A stretch of 46,937 nucleotides of DNA, taken from contig JABBNX010000005.1 of NCBI GenBank assembly GCA_019352135.1, positions 12,727-59,663 on the forward strand, in the 5' to 3' direction. A model generated the notes under the pieces. The model was not told the origin of the DNA. It made no database searches and saw only the letters and a list, made by a program, of their open reading frames with translations. Position numbers and translations under genes: made by a program. The DNA is from Pseudomonadota bacterium. Its GTDB lineage: Bacteria > Desulfobacterota > Desulfuromonadia > Geobacterales > Pseudopelobacteraceae. Shown here one piece after another: positions 11,450 to 20,884 of the stretch (position 1 is its first letter; every line of letters begins with the position of its first letter).

Positions 11450-12589
11450 ATGAATTTCGAACTAAGCCAGGATCACAAGGTACTTCAAGAGACAGTACGG
11501 GACTTCGTCAACAAGGAGATCAAGCCGATCGCCATGAAAATCGACGAAGATCATATGATTCCCGATGCGCTGGTACGTAAGATGGGAGACATGGGTTTTC
11601 TTGGCAGCTACCTTCCGGAAGAATATGGCGGCGCCGGTCTTGACATGCTTTCATATGCCATCGTCATTGAAGAGGTCTCAAAAGCCTGTGGTTCGAGCGG
11701 TGTGCTGATCTCCGCCCACACCTCTCTGGCCAGCGGACCGATAGACACCTTCGGCACCGAAGAACAGAAAAAAAAGTGGCTGCCCGCCTTGAATACGGGT
11801 GATAAAATCGGCTGTATCCTGCTGACCGAACCGGATGCAGGGAGTGATGCCGGCGCTATCACCACAAGCTATAAAAAAGAGGGCGATGAATACATCGTCA
11901 ACGGAGCCAAAATATTCATCACCAACGGCGGGTATCTGGGTACCGGCGTGCTGTTTGCCACCCATGACAAATCACTCAAGCACAAGGGCGTTTCCGCCTT
12001 TATTGTCGATTTGCAATCTCCCGGCGTGGTCGTGTTGAAGCACGAAAACAAGATGGGAATCCGTGGTACCTATACCACTGCCTTTGCCCTCGACGATGTG
12101 CGCATTCCTGCTGCGAACCTGCTGGGCCAGGAAGGGCAGGGGTTCAAGATCGCCATGGACACCCTGAACGGCGGCAGAATCGGTATCGCCTCACAGGCCC
12201 TCGGTATCGCCGAAGGAGCCTTCGAACGTGCGTTGGCCTACTCAAAGGAGCGCAAGCAATTTGGCAAGACCATCAGTGAATTACAGGCTATTCAGTTCAA
12301 ACTGGCCGACATGTATGCCCGGATAGAAACCAGCAAGCTGATGACCTACAAGGCGGCCTGGATGAAGGATGCTCATTTGAACTACACCTTGGAGTCAGCA
12401 ATGTGCAAGATGCTCGCCTCCGAGGCGGCCACCTACGTCACCAAGGAAGCGGTCCAGATTCATGGCGGCTACGGTTTTATCTGCGATTACGAAGTGGAGC
12501 GGATGTACCGTGATGCAAAGATCACCGAGATCTACGAAGGTACCAATGAGGTGCAACGGGTAGTTATCTCGAAACTGCTGCTTGCATAA
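11450..12589 (+). CDS. Acyl-CoA dehydrogenase
   Basis: ILLTEPDAGSDAGAITTSYKKEGDEYIVNGAKIFITNG and RDAKITEIYEGTNEVQRVVISKLLL. Confidence 0.93.
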   Translation: MNFELSQDHKVLQETVRDFVNKEIKPIAMKIDEDHMIPDALVRKMGDMGFLGSYLPEEYGGAGLDMLSYAIVIEEVSKACGSSGVLISAHTSLASGPIDTFGTEEQKKKWLPALNTGDKIGCILLTEPDAGSDAGAITTSYKKEGDEYIVNGAKIFITNGGYLGTGVLFATHDKSLKHKGVSAFIVDLQSPGVVVLKHENKMGIRGTYTTAFALDDVRIPAANLLGQEGQGFKIAMDTLNGGRIGIASQALGIAEGAFERALAYSKERKQFGKTISELQAIQFKLADMYARIETSKLMTYKAAWMKDAHLNYTLESAMCKMLASEAATYVTKEAVQIHGGYGFICDYEVERMYRDAKITEIYEGTNEVQRVVISKLLLA

Positions 12590-12645
12590 CAAGCACCCCT
12601 ACGTAGTACCTGACATACAGGTATCACGTCATGAGTGGTGTTTTG

Positions 12646-12836
12646 GTGGAAGCTATCCGTCAAATTTACTGGAACATCGGCCATGGCGTTGTCATCCCGA
12701 CCTGTGCCGCCTTCGGCGTCCTGGCCTGGGGATTTCCTCATTGAAGAGGCCTGCATGGCCGCCCACCGAACTGCAGCAGAATCCCGAACTGGCCCGTTTC
12801 TCACCCGGCGGCCTGCTGGCAGCCCTGCTGATCTGA
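12646..12836 (+). pseudogene. Decayed, internally deleted remnant of an EMO-like FeS oxidoreductase gene (third copy)
   Basis: 12646-12700 is near-identical to 17019-17073 (gtggaagctatccgtcaaatttactggaacatcggccatggcgttgtcat); ~12740-12826 matches ~17536-17623 (ELQQNPELARFSPGGLLA vs ELQQNPDLARFSPGGLLA). About 0.4 kb between is missing and frames are broken. Confidence 0.85.
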
Positions 12837-12956
12837 TCTGCCATGATTTTTGCGTTTTTTCTTTTCGTCCGGCCACTTACAGGGCGGAACCACAAGTACA
12901 TTGGGTTAGTCAACGTTCGGCATAGTGCCTGAACCATAGCTGCTAAGGAGGCGTAC

Positions 12957-14114
12957 ATGCATCTGGAACTGACAGAAGAACAAAAATTGATTCAGGATAC
13001 TGCCCGGGATTTTGCCAGGGCGGAACTGGAGCCGGTGGCCGCCGAACTTGATCAAAGCGATGATCGGGCCCCGATGCTGGCAAACCTGAAGAAACTGGCG
13101 GAGCTTGGTTTCATGGGGCTGAACATCAAAGGAGAGTATGGCGGTTCCGAGGCGGAAGTGATTGCTTTCAGTGTGGCAATGACCGAGATTTCCCGCGCTT
13201 GTGCCTCAACAGCAGTTACTGTTTCTGTAAATAACATGGTGGCGGAAGTGATCCAGTCGGTAGGTTCTGAGGAGCAGTGCACTGCCTACATCCCCAAAAT
13301 TTGTTCCGGCGAATATTCCGCCGCCGGCTTTGCCCTGACAGAAACCGGCGCCGGTTCCGATCCGGCCGGGATGTGTACCCAAGCGGTGGATGACGGCGAC
13401 AGCTGGGTGCTGAACGGCTCAAAAATTTTCATATCCAGTGCCCCCTATGCCGGAGTCTTCGTGGCCTGGGCGGTAACCGACAGGGAAGCGCCGAAAGGGA
13501 AGGGGATCAGCTGCTTCCTGGTGGAGGCGGGGACAAAAGGTCTGATCATCGGCAAAGAAGAAAAAAAGATGGGACAGCACGCCTCTGCCACCAATGAGGT
13601 GCTCTTCGCTGATTGTCGCCTTCCCAAATCGGCTCTGATGGGCAAGCTGAATGACGGTTTCCGGATAGCCGTCGGGGAACTGACCGGCGGCAGGATCGGT
13701 ATCGGCTCGCTGGGCCTGGGTGTCGGGCTTGCAGCCATGGATTATGCGACCCGCTACGTTACCGAACGGAGCCAGTTCGGGCAGAAGATCAGCAATTTTC
13801 AGGCAATCCAGTGGATGATCGCCGATGGTTATACCGATCTGGAGGCGGCCCGGTTACTGCTGATGAATGCTGCCTACCGCAAGGAATTCGGCAAGTCATT
13901 TGCCAAAGAGGCCTCCATGGCCAAAATGTTCGCTACCGAAGCCGCCAATCAGGCCTGCTACAAAGCGCTGCAGATGCTGGGAGGGTACGGCTACACTCGG
14001 GATTTTCCTGTGGAACGCTATGCGCGTGATGCCCGTATTACGGCCATTTACGAAGGGACCAATGAAATTCAGCGCTTGATTATTTCACGAGAAATTCTGA
14101 GAAATCTCAACTAA
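12957..14114 (+). CDS. Acyl-CoA dehydrogenase
   Basis: FALTETGAGSDPAGMCTQAVDDGDSWVLNGSKIFISSA and ITAIYEGTNEIQRLIISREIL. Confidence 0.93.
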   Translation: MHLELTEEQKLIQDTARDFARAELEPVAAELDQSDDRAPMLANLKKLAELGFMGLNIKGEYGGSEAEVIAFSVAMTEISRACASTAVTVSVNNMVAEVIQSVGSEEQCTAYIPKICSGEYSAAGFALTETGAGSDPAGMCTQAVDDGDSWVLNGSKIFISSAPYAGVFVAWAVTDREAPKGKGISCFLVEAGTKGLIIGKEEKKMGQHASATNEVLFADCRLPKSALMGKLNDGFRIAVGELTGGRIGIGSLGLGVGLAAMDYATRYVTERSQFGQKISNFQAIQWMIADGYTDLEAARLLLMNAAYRKEFGKSFAKEASMAKMFATEAANQACYKALQMLGGYGYTRDFPVERYARDARITAIYEGTNEIQRLIISREILRNLN

Positions 14115-14127
14115 TAAGGAGGCCAGT

Positions 14128-15096
14128 ATGAGTAACGGTAAGCGCATCACACTGCAGCAAGCCGCCGAAATAATCAAGGACGGCTCCCGTCTCACTTTTT
14201 CCGGTTTTACCATCTGGCGTCGGCCGATGGCAATAATCTTTGAGCTGATTCGCCAGTACCGAAAAAATCTGCACCTCATCGAGGTGAATGGCGGCTCCCA
14301 GACAGAATTCCTGGTTGGAGCCGGTTGTGTCGATATCTGGGAATCATGCTGGGTCGGCCATGAGTTGTACGGTAAATATGGCGCCAATCTGTCGCGCAAG
14401 GTGGCTGAAAAAAAGATTATTGTCGAAGATTACAGCCATGCCGAGATGCTGTTCCGTTTTACCGCTGCCGCCAGCGGAGCGCCGTACGCGATCACCCAAA
14501 CCTCGCTGGGAACCGATATCCATAATCCTGAATACGATATGCTGGGGCGCGCCGGACTGCGTGACGGCATACGTATTGCGAAGCACAAGTATCAGTTTAC
14601 CGAAGACCCTTTTTACGGTGCCGGTTCCCAGGTGCTCGTTCCGGCGGCCAAGGTTGATATCGCGGTCTTATGCGTTCAGCAGGTCGGCGAAGAAGGAACC
14701 GTGAGGGTGAACGGCCAGTATTACTCCGATCCGGAAGTGGCCCGGGCGGCTGACATTACGGTAGTCATGGCTGAAGAGATCGTTCCGGAAGAGTATCTGC
14801 GGCGCAATGCCGACCAGAATACCATCGCCTCCTTTGAAGTAGATCATATACTGGAGTGTCCTTTCGGCGCACATCCAACCGGTATGTTCGGCAAATATGA
14901 TGTAGACGGTGCCTTTTTGAAGGAATTTTATGCAAATACGCGCACTCAGGAAGGGTATGACGCCTTTGCTAAAGAGTGGATTCATGGACGTGATCATATC
15001 AGTTACCTGGAAAAGCTGGGCTGGCCAAGGATGATGAAACTCCGTGCTAATACCGCCATGAATTATAGTCCCCGCGAAAAAAAAGGAGGAAACTGA
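14128..15096 (+). CDS. CoA-transferase subunit A (glutaconate CoA-transferase-like)
   Basis: LTFSGFTIWRRPMAIIFELIRQ, LHLIEVNGGSQTEFLVGAGCVD; directly followed by subunit B. Confidence 0.8.
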   Translation: MSNGKRITLQQAAEIIKDGSRLTFSGFTIWRRPMAIIFELIRQYRKNLHLIEVNGGSQTEFLVGAGCVDIWESCWVGHELYGKYGANLSRKVAEKKIIVEDYSHAEMLFRFTAAASGAPYAITQTSLGTDIHNPEYDMLGRAGLRDGIRIAKHKYQFTEDPFYGAGSQVLVPAAKVDIAVLCVQQVGEEGTVRVNGQYYSDPEVARAADITVVMAEEIVPEEYLRRNADQNTIASFEVDHILECPFGAHPTGMFGKYDVDGAFLKEFYANTRTQEGYDAFAKEWIHGRDHISYLEKLGWPRMMKLRANTAMNYSPREKKGGN

Positions 15097-15097
15097 T

Positions 15098-15913
15098 ATG
15101 GGTATCTACGCATCGCCTGAAGAGTACGGCCTGGCCGATCTGCTCTGTTGTGCTGCGGCGCATGAGGTTCAGGACAATGAAGTCGTCTTTGCCGGCACCG
15201 GTTTGCCGATGGTCGCCATCATGCTGGCGCAGCAAACCCACGCGCCTCATCTGAAACTTATTTTTGAAGCGGGCACTCTTGACGGCAGGCCACCGGAGAT
15301 ACCAACATCTGTTGGTGACGCTCGCTGTGAAATGGGGGCTTCCCGCTCATCCGGTTTGTACGATGCTTTCAGTATTGCACAGCGGGGCTATGTTGATTTG
15401 GGGTTTCTCGGCGGGGCAGAGGTAGACCGGTATGGCAACATCAACACAACCTGTATCGGCGATTATCTGAATCCCGAACTTCGTTTGACCGGGAGTGGTG
15501 GCAACCCGGACATTAATTCATTTGCCTCTCGCACAGTATTTATCATGGTACATGAAAAGCGGCGGTTTGTTGAAAATGTCAGCTACATTACCAGCCCTGG
15601 CTGGCGGGTAAAAAAATGGCCGGGGGGTGAATTTGTCCATCGGCGGGAGCTCTACGGGGCCGCTTACCGTGGCGGACCATCAGCAATAATAAGCACTCTT
15701 GGGGTGTTCCGTTTTGATGAGCAGGATGGCCATATGTATCTTGATACCTGCCATTTAGGCACATCACCTGATGCAATAAAGATGCAATGCCAGTTTGATC
15801 TCGACATTTCACGGGTTAAAGGGGAGACCTCTCCCCCAACTACGGACGAGTTGCGCCTTATCCATGAGCTGCTGGATCCTGACGAAATTTTCATTCCAAA
15901 GATTAAAAAATAA
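15098..15913 (+). CDS. CoA-transferase subunit B (glutaconate CoA-transferase-like)
   Basis: LIFEAGTLDGRPPEIPTSVGD, GFLGGAEVDRYGNINTTCIGDY; one base after subunit A. Confidence 0.8.
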   Translation: MGIYASPEEYGLADLLCCAAAHEVQDNEVVFAGTGLPMVAIMLAQQTHAPHLKLIFEAGTLDGRPPEIPTSVGDARCEMGASRSSGLYDAFSIAQRGYVDLGFLGGAEVDRYGNINTTCIGDYLNPELRLTGSGGNPDINSFASRTVFIMVHEKRRFVENVSYITSPGWRVKKWPGGEFVHRRELYGAAYRGGPSAIISTLGVFRFDEQDGHMYLDTCHLGTSPDAIKMQCQFDLDISRVKGETSPPTTDELRLIHELLDPDEIFIPKIKK

Positions 15914-15939
15914 TTATTTATATTCTAAAGGTCGGATGC

Positions 15940-16878
15940 TTGGAAGAGTTTATCAAAATTGTGATGCTGTCAGGGAGAACCGCTCTGGAACTGGCTTTGT
16001 ATGTACTGCTGCCAGTGCTGGTAATCATGATGGCGTTGATGAAGGTCGTTGAAGCGAGAGGCATTCTGGCGCTGATTGCACGGATGTTGCAGCCGGTGCT
16101 CAGGATATTCGGTGTTCCCGGTGCCGGGGCATTTGCCATCGTGCAACTGCTGTTTGTCAGTTTCGCCGCACCGCTTGCCACCCTGGCGATCATGGAGAAG
16201 GACGGCACCTCCAGGCGGCGGATTGCTGCAACACTGGCCATGATCTTCACTATGTCCCAGGCAAATGTGGTTTTTCCCCTGGTGGCGGTGGGGCTGAACC
16301 TTGGCGTTATTATGTTGACCTCGCTTGTAGGCGGGCTGATTGCAGCTGCCCTGACCTATTACCTGTTTGCCCGCTCGGCGGGAGATGAAGGCTGCTCTGT
16401 TGAGCCGTTTGTAGTTGCGGCTGACAAACAGCGCAAGAGTACAACCCTCAACCTGATGATTATCGGCGGCCAGGAGGCTGTTCAGGTTATCCTCGGGGCT
16501 ATTCCTATTTTGATACTGGCAATTTTTCTGGTAAACGTCCTGAAAAGTACCGGCGCTATTGCTCTGGTAGAGACCGCATTGTCGCCCCTGTTTGCAATGA
16601 TTGGTTTCCCGGCTGTGGCTGTATTGCCACTGGCCACCAAATATCTGGCAGGCGGTACAGCCATGATGGGGGTTACCCTTAATCTGCTGAAGGAGGGTGC
16701 TATAACCACTTTGGAACTTAACCGCATGGCCGGCTTTCTCACCAACCCATGCGATCTGGTCGGGGTTGCGGTATTGATTTCCGCAGGTGCGCGATCTGCG
16801 TCGGTTGTCCGACCGGCAATAGCCGGGGCGGCTGCAGGGATATTGATTCGTGGCATATTGCATCTGATGCTTTTCTGA
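15940..16878 (+). CDS. Nucleoside-recognition (Gate) domain membrane protein
   Basis: Multiple hydrophobic helices with LATKYLAGGTAMMGVTLNLLKEG and NPCDLVGVAVLISAG; probable TTG start. Confidence 0.65.
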   Translation: MEEFIKIVMLSGRTALELALYVLLPVLVIMMALMKVVEARGILALIARMLQPVLRIFGVPGAGAFAIVQLLFVSFAAPLATLAIMEKDGTSRRRIAATLAMIFTMSQANVVFPLVAVGLNLGVIMLTSLVGGLIAAALTYYLFARSAGDEGCSVEPFVVAADKQRKSTTLNLMIIGGQEAVQVILGAIPILILAIFLVNVLKSTGAIALVETALSPLFAMIGFPAVAVLPLATKYLAGGTAMMGVTLNLLKEGAITTLELNRMAGFLTNPCDLVGVAVLISAGARSASVVRPAIAGAAAGILIRGILHLMLF

Positions 16879-16951
16879 AGCGTCACCTGGAGCAGATCCC
16901 GGTGTTTATATTTGTTAGAACGCGCTCCCTGGAATGAAAGAGTTTTTCTAC

Positions 16952-16968
16952 TTGACATGAACGTTAAG
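16952..16968 (+). promoter_or_regulatory. Candidate operator TTGACATGAACGTTAAG upstream of the EMO-like gene
   Basis: Near-identical to TTGACATGAACGTAAAG at 9215-9231; related sites at 4379 and 4221 near the MerR genes. Confidence 0.45.
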
Positions 16969-17018
16969 TTAAAGTAGTTAGGGGGTACGATTATATTATT
17001 TCATTCGCGAGGCCACCT

Positions 17019-19004
17019 ATGGAAGCAACCCGTCAAATTTACTGGAACATCGGCCATGGCGTTGTCATTCCGATGTACATCCTGGCCTTTGCCGCCTTCG
17101 GGGTAATGGTCAGGGGATTCTGGCAGCGCCTGCCGATCTGGCGTCAGGGCAAAGCGCTTGACCGTTTTGATCGCTTCGACGAACGGGTTAAACGGATGAT
17201 AGGCGAAGTATTCAGCCAGTCAAAAATCTACCGGGTCACCGAAGGCGGCGTATTCCACTCCATCTTCTTCTGGAGTTTCTTGATCCTTTTTGCCGGCACG
17301 ATGCTGGTTATGATCCAGGCCGACTTTTTCACCCCGCTGCTACAGATAAACCTCCTCTCCGGCGAATTCTACAAAGGCTTCTCGCTGGCGCTGGACATTG
17401 CCGGCATCGTGGCAATAGTCATGCTGGCAGGACTCTTCATCCGCAGATTTATCATCCAGCCAGAAGGACTGGAAATCGTAAAGGATGACTACATCGTCCT
17501 GCAACTGCTCTTCGCCATCCTCATCACCGGGTTCCTCATCGAAGGGGCCCGCATGGCCGCAACGGAACTGCAACAGAATCCGGATCTGGCCCGCTTCTCA
17601 CCCGGCGGCCTGTTGGCAGGACAGCTCTTCACCACCATGACGACCGGCACACTGCTCGTCAGCCATAAAATCCTCTGGTGGCTGCACTTTGCCCTAGTGC
17701 TCGGCTTCTTCTGTGCCATTCCCTACACCAAACTGCGCCACATCTTCACCACCAGCGCCAACGCCTTTCTGGCCCCCTTTGAGCCAAAAGGCTTTATCGC
17801 TACCATCAACCTCGAAGACGATTCGGTGGAACAATTCGGCGCCGCCACCATGAGCGATCTCAGCTGGAAGGACATCTTTGATGCCGATGCCTGTACCTCC
17901 TGCAAACGCTGCCAGGATCGTTGCCCGGCGTATGCGACCGACAAGCCGCTCTCTCCGATGAAGATTGAGAAACAGATCGGTGAGCTGGCCGAAGGTAACC
18001 CCAAGGGCAGTCTGTCAGATACCGTCAGCCAGGATGCCCTCTGGTCCTGTACCACCTGCCGCGCCTGCCAGGATGTCTGCCCCGCCAACATCGAACACGT
18101 CAACAAAATTCTGGAGATGCGCCGTAACCTGACCCTCATGGAAGGCGCCTTTCCGGGTGACGAAGTACGCACCGCTGTCAGCAACATCGAAGTCAACGGC
18201 AACCCCTTCGGCCTCACCTACGCCGCACGCGGCGATTGGGCGGAGGGGCTGCAGATAACTATTATGGAGCAGGATGCCGACGTCGATATCCTCTATTTCG
18301 TCGGCTGCTACGCCTCCTTTGACAAGCGCAATCAGGCAATTGCCAAGAACTTCATTACGATCTGTAACTCGGCCGGAGTAAAAGTCGGCATCCTCGGCAA
18401 AGAAGAAAAGTGCTGTGGGGAGCCGGTCAGAAAGCTGGGCAACGAATATCTCTACCAGATGACTGCCAACGAAAATATCGAGCTGATTAAAGCCTATAAC
18501 GTCAAAAAAATAGTTACCACCTGCCCGCACTGCTTCAATACCTTGGCTCGCGATTACAAAGATCTCGGATTAGACGTTTCGGTTGAACATTACAGCACCT
18601 ACATCAACACCCTGCTCACCACCGGCAGACTCAGGCTGGCGCCGGAACCATTCAATTTCACCTATCACGACTCCTGCTACCTGGGCCGCTACATGGACAT
18701 CATCGAGCCGCCCCGCGCTATTCTCAGCCAGGCTGGCGGAACAATTACCGAGATGGACAAAAACGGCTACGACAGTTTCTGCTGTAGCGCCGGTGGCGGC
18801 CGTATCATTGCCGAGGAAAAGCTGGGAAGCAAGATCAGCGAAGTCAGAATCAAAATGGCCGTCGACACCGGCGCTCCGCTGCTGGTATCCAACTGTCCTT
18901 TCTGCCTCACCATGTTCGAAGATGGCATTAAAACCGGCGGTGCTGAAGGTCAGCTGCAGGTCAGGGATTTGGCCGAAATCGTAGCGGAGAGAATATCAGC
19001 TTAA
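17019..19004 (+). CDS. Membrane-bound FeS oxidoreductase, HdrD-like / ETF:(mena)quinone oxidoreductase-like (EMO type)
   Basis: Hydrophobic N-terminus, two 4Fe-4S motifs (CTSCKRCQDRCPAY, CTTCRACQDVCPAN), two CCG domains (CCGEPVRKLGNEY...CPHCFNTL; CYLGRY...CCSAGGGR...SNCPFCLTM). Confidence 0.88.
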   Translation: MEATRQIYWNIGHGVVIPMYILAFAAFGVMVRGFWQRLPIWRQGKALDRFDRFDERVKRMIGEVFSQSKIYRVTEGGVFHSIFFWSFLILFAGTMLVMIQADFFTPLLQINLLSGEFYKGFSLALDIAGIVAIVMLAGLFIRRFIIQPEGLEIVKDDYIVLQLLFAILITGFLIEGARMAATELQQNPDLARFSPGGLLAGQLFTTMTTGTLLVSHKILWWLHFALVLGFFCAIPYTKLRHIFTTSANAFLAPFEPKGFIATINLEDDSVEQFGAATMSDLSWKDIFDADACTSCKRCQDRCPAYATDKPLSPMKIEKQIGELAEGNPKGSLSDTVSQDALWSCTTCRACQDVCPANIEHVNKILEMRRNLTLMEGAFPGDEVRTAVSNIEVNGNPFGLTYAARGDWAEGLQITIMEQDADVDILYFVGCYASFDKRNQAIAKNFITICNSAGVKVGILGKEEKCCGEPVRKLGNEYLYQMTANENIELIKAYNVKKIVTTCPHCFNTLARDYKDLGLDVSVEHYSTYINTLLTTGRLRLAPEPFNFTYHDSCYLGRYMDIIEPPRAILSQAGGTITEMDKNGYDSFCCSAGGGRIIAEEKLGSKISEVRIKMAVDTGAPLLVSNCPFCLTMFEDGIKTGGAEGQLQVRDLAEIVAERISA

Positions 19005-19011
19005 AAAACTG

Positions 19012-19124
19012 TCCACGAAAAACACGAAAGTCACGAAAACAAAACTAGAAAAACATACCGTTAAAAAACAAAAGATTTGAATTTAGCTTTGACGTTCTTT
19101 CGTGTATTTCGTGCTTTTAGTGGA
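19012..19124. repeat. Intergenic inverted-repeat element (arms ~30 bp)
   Basis: Left arm TCCACGAAAAACACGAAAGTCACGAAAACA (19012-19041); reverse complement of right arm 19095-19124 is TCCACTAAAAGCACGAAATACACGAAAGAA. Confidence 0.75.
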
Positions 19125-19151
19125 TAAAAGATTTTTACTGGAGGTACCACC

Positions 19152-19928
19152 ATGAAACTGCTTGTCTGCATCAAACAGGTCCCCGATCTGGAATCCCGCT
19201 TCAAGGCTGACGCCGCCGGAGTCTGGTACAACGAAACCGACCTCGCTTTCCGCATGAACGAATATGATGAATACGCCGTGGAGCAGGCTGTCCAGTTGCG
19301 GGAAAAACTGGGAGAAGGAAGTGAACTGACCGTCCTCTCTATCGGCCCGGACCGCGTCGTTGAAGCGATCAAGAAATCCCTTGCCATGGGGTGCGACAAC
19401 GCCGCCCATATCCAGGATGCTGCCGCTTTCGCCAAAGACCCGTGGCAGATCGCCTCTATCATAGCAACGTATGCACAAGACAAAAACTTCGACATCATCT
19501 TCACCGGCATGCAGTCCCAGGACCGCGGCTCGGCACAGGTAGGTGTCACCGTAGCCGAACTGCTCGGCTTTGCCTGCACCACCACAATCGTCGGCTTCGA
19601 CTACGACAACGGCATCATCACCGCCAAACGTGAACTGGAAGGCGGCATCAAAGGTATTGTCAAGCTGAAAACCCCGGCGCTTGTCACCTGTCAATTAGGG
19701 CTCAACATACCGCGCTATCCGACTCTCCCCAACATCATGAAGGCAAAAAAGAAAGAGATTGCCGCCATTCCTGTCGCCGACCTGCTGGCGGAAGAACCGC
19801 TGGCAACCACAACCAGTTTTCATCCACCGGCTAAAAAAGGGGGAGGCATCGTCCTCGAAGGTGATGTTGGAGATTTGGTGGAAAAGGTGATGGCGATACT
19901 CAAAGACAAAACCGCGGTATTGAGATAG
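19152..19928 (+). CDS. etfB: Electron transfer flavoprotein beta subunit (module 1)
   Basis: MKLLVCIKQVPDLESRFK, MNEYDEYAVEQAVQLRE, TGMQSQDRGSAQVGVTVAELLG. Confidence 0.93.
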   Translation: MKLLVCIKQVPDLESRFKADAAGVWYNETDLAFRMNEYDEYAVEQAVQLREKLGEGSELTVLSIGPDRVVEAIKKSLAMGCDNAAHIQDAAAFAKDPWQIASIIATYAQDKNFDIIFTGMQSQDRGSAQVGVTVAELLGFACTTTIVGFDYDNGIITAKRELEGGIKGIVKLKTPALVTCQLGLNIPRYPTLPNIMKAKKKEIAAIPVADLLAEEPLATTTSFHPPAKKGGGIVLEGDVGDLVEKVMAILKDKTAVLR

Positions 19929-19937
19929 GAGATCCCC

Positions 19938-20852
19938 ATGAAAACATTATTGATCGGCGAATATCGCGAAGGAAAGCTGCTCGACTCCACCTACGAACTG
20001 CTCGGCTTTGCCGGACAACTGGGTGCTGAAACCGCCATGCTGTTAGTGGGTAGTGAAACTCAACTACCTTCATACGGTGGCACGCTCTATCTGGCTGATG
20101 CGGCAAGCTGCGGTGAATATAACCCCGACCTGCACAAGAAATTGATCTTGGATGCGGTGCAGAAAGAGAACCCTGACTATATCGTATTTCTGCACTCGTC
20201 ATACGGGTGGGATCTTGCCCCTCGGGTTGCGGCTGCTCTCAGGGTAGCGCAACTGTCAGAGGTGATCGCCCTTGCGGACGGCGGCTTTGAAGTCGGCTGT
20301 TGCAACGCGAAGATGCGCCGCACGGTCAAGCCAGCTGCAGGCAGAGCCGTTGTGACGATTCAGGCCGGAGCGTTTCCGGCGCTGCAACCGGGCGGCATTC
20401 CACTGCTGCAGAAATTGTCGGCAGCAGGAACAGCTGCGCTTGAATTCATCGGTTACGAAGCGGCCGAAAAGAAGGATGTCGATCTCGGAAAGGCGGAGAT
20501 TATTGTTTCCGCCGGACGGGGTATCGGCAAGAAGGACAATGTCTCGATGATCCAGGCATTGGCAAAAGCGCTTGGTGGCGAACTGGGCGCAAGTCGTCCG
20601 GTGGTTGATGCCGGTTGGGTGGAGCATAGTCACCAGGTTGGCACCACCGGCCAGACGGTGTCCCCCAAACTATATGTGGCCTGCGGCATCAGTGGCGCTA
20701 TTCAGCATCTGGCCGGGATGAAAAAAGCCGATTTTATCATTGCCATCAACAAGGATAAGGATGCTCCAATCGGAGAAATAGCAGATGTGCTGGTCGTCGC
20801 TGATCTTATGCAATTTGTGCCGGCGCTGACGGCAAAACTGGCCAAACAATAA
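19938..20852 (+). CDS. etfA: Electron transfer flavoprotein alpha subunit (module 1)
   Basis: IIVSAGRGIGKKDNVSMIQALAKALGGELGASRPVVDAGWVEHSHQVGTTGQTVSPKLYVACGISGAIQHLAGM. Confidence 0.93.
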   Translation: MKTLLIGEYREGKLLDSTYELLGFAGQLGAETAMLLVGSETQLPSYGGTLYLADAASCGEYNPDLHKKLILDAVQKENPDYIVFLHSSYGWDLAPRVAAALRVAQLSEVIALADGGFEVGCCNAKMRRTVKPAAGRAVVTIQAGAFPALQPGGIPLLQKLSAAGTAALEFIGYEAAEKKDVDLGKAEIIVSAGRGIGKKDNVSMIQALAKALGGELGASRPVVDAGWVEHSHQVGTTGQTVSPKLYVACGISGAIQHLAGMKKADFIIAINKDKDAPIGEIADVLVVADLMQFVPALTAKLAKQ

Positions 20853-20884
20853 TTCCATATTTGAAATAAACCGAGGAGATTCAG

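Noticed and set aside
15970-16863. 297-aa minus-strand ORF opposite the Gate-domain gene
   Set aside because: Low-complexity Gln/Asn/His/Arg composition typical of an antisense shadow; the + strand ORF has coherent membrane helices.
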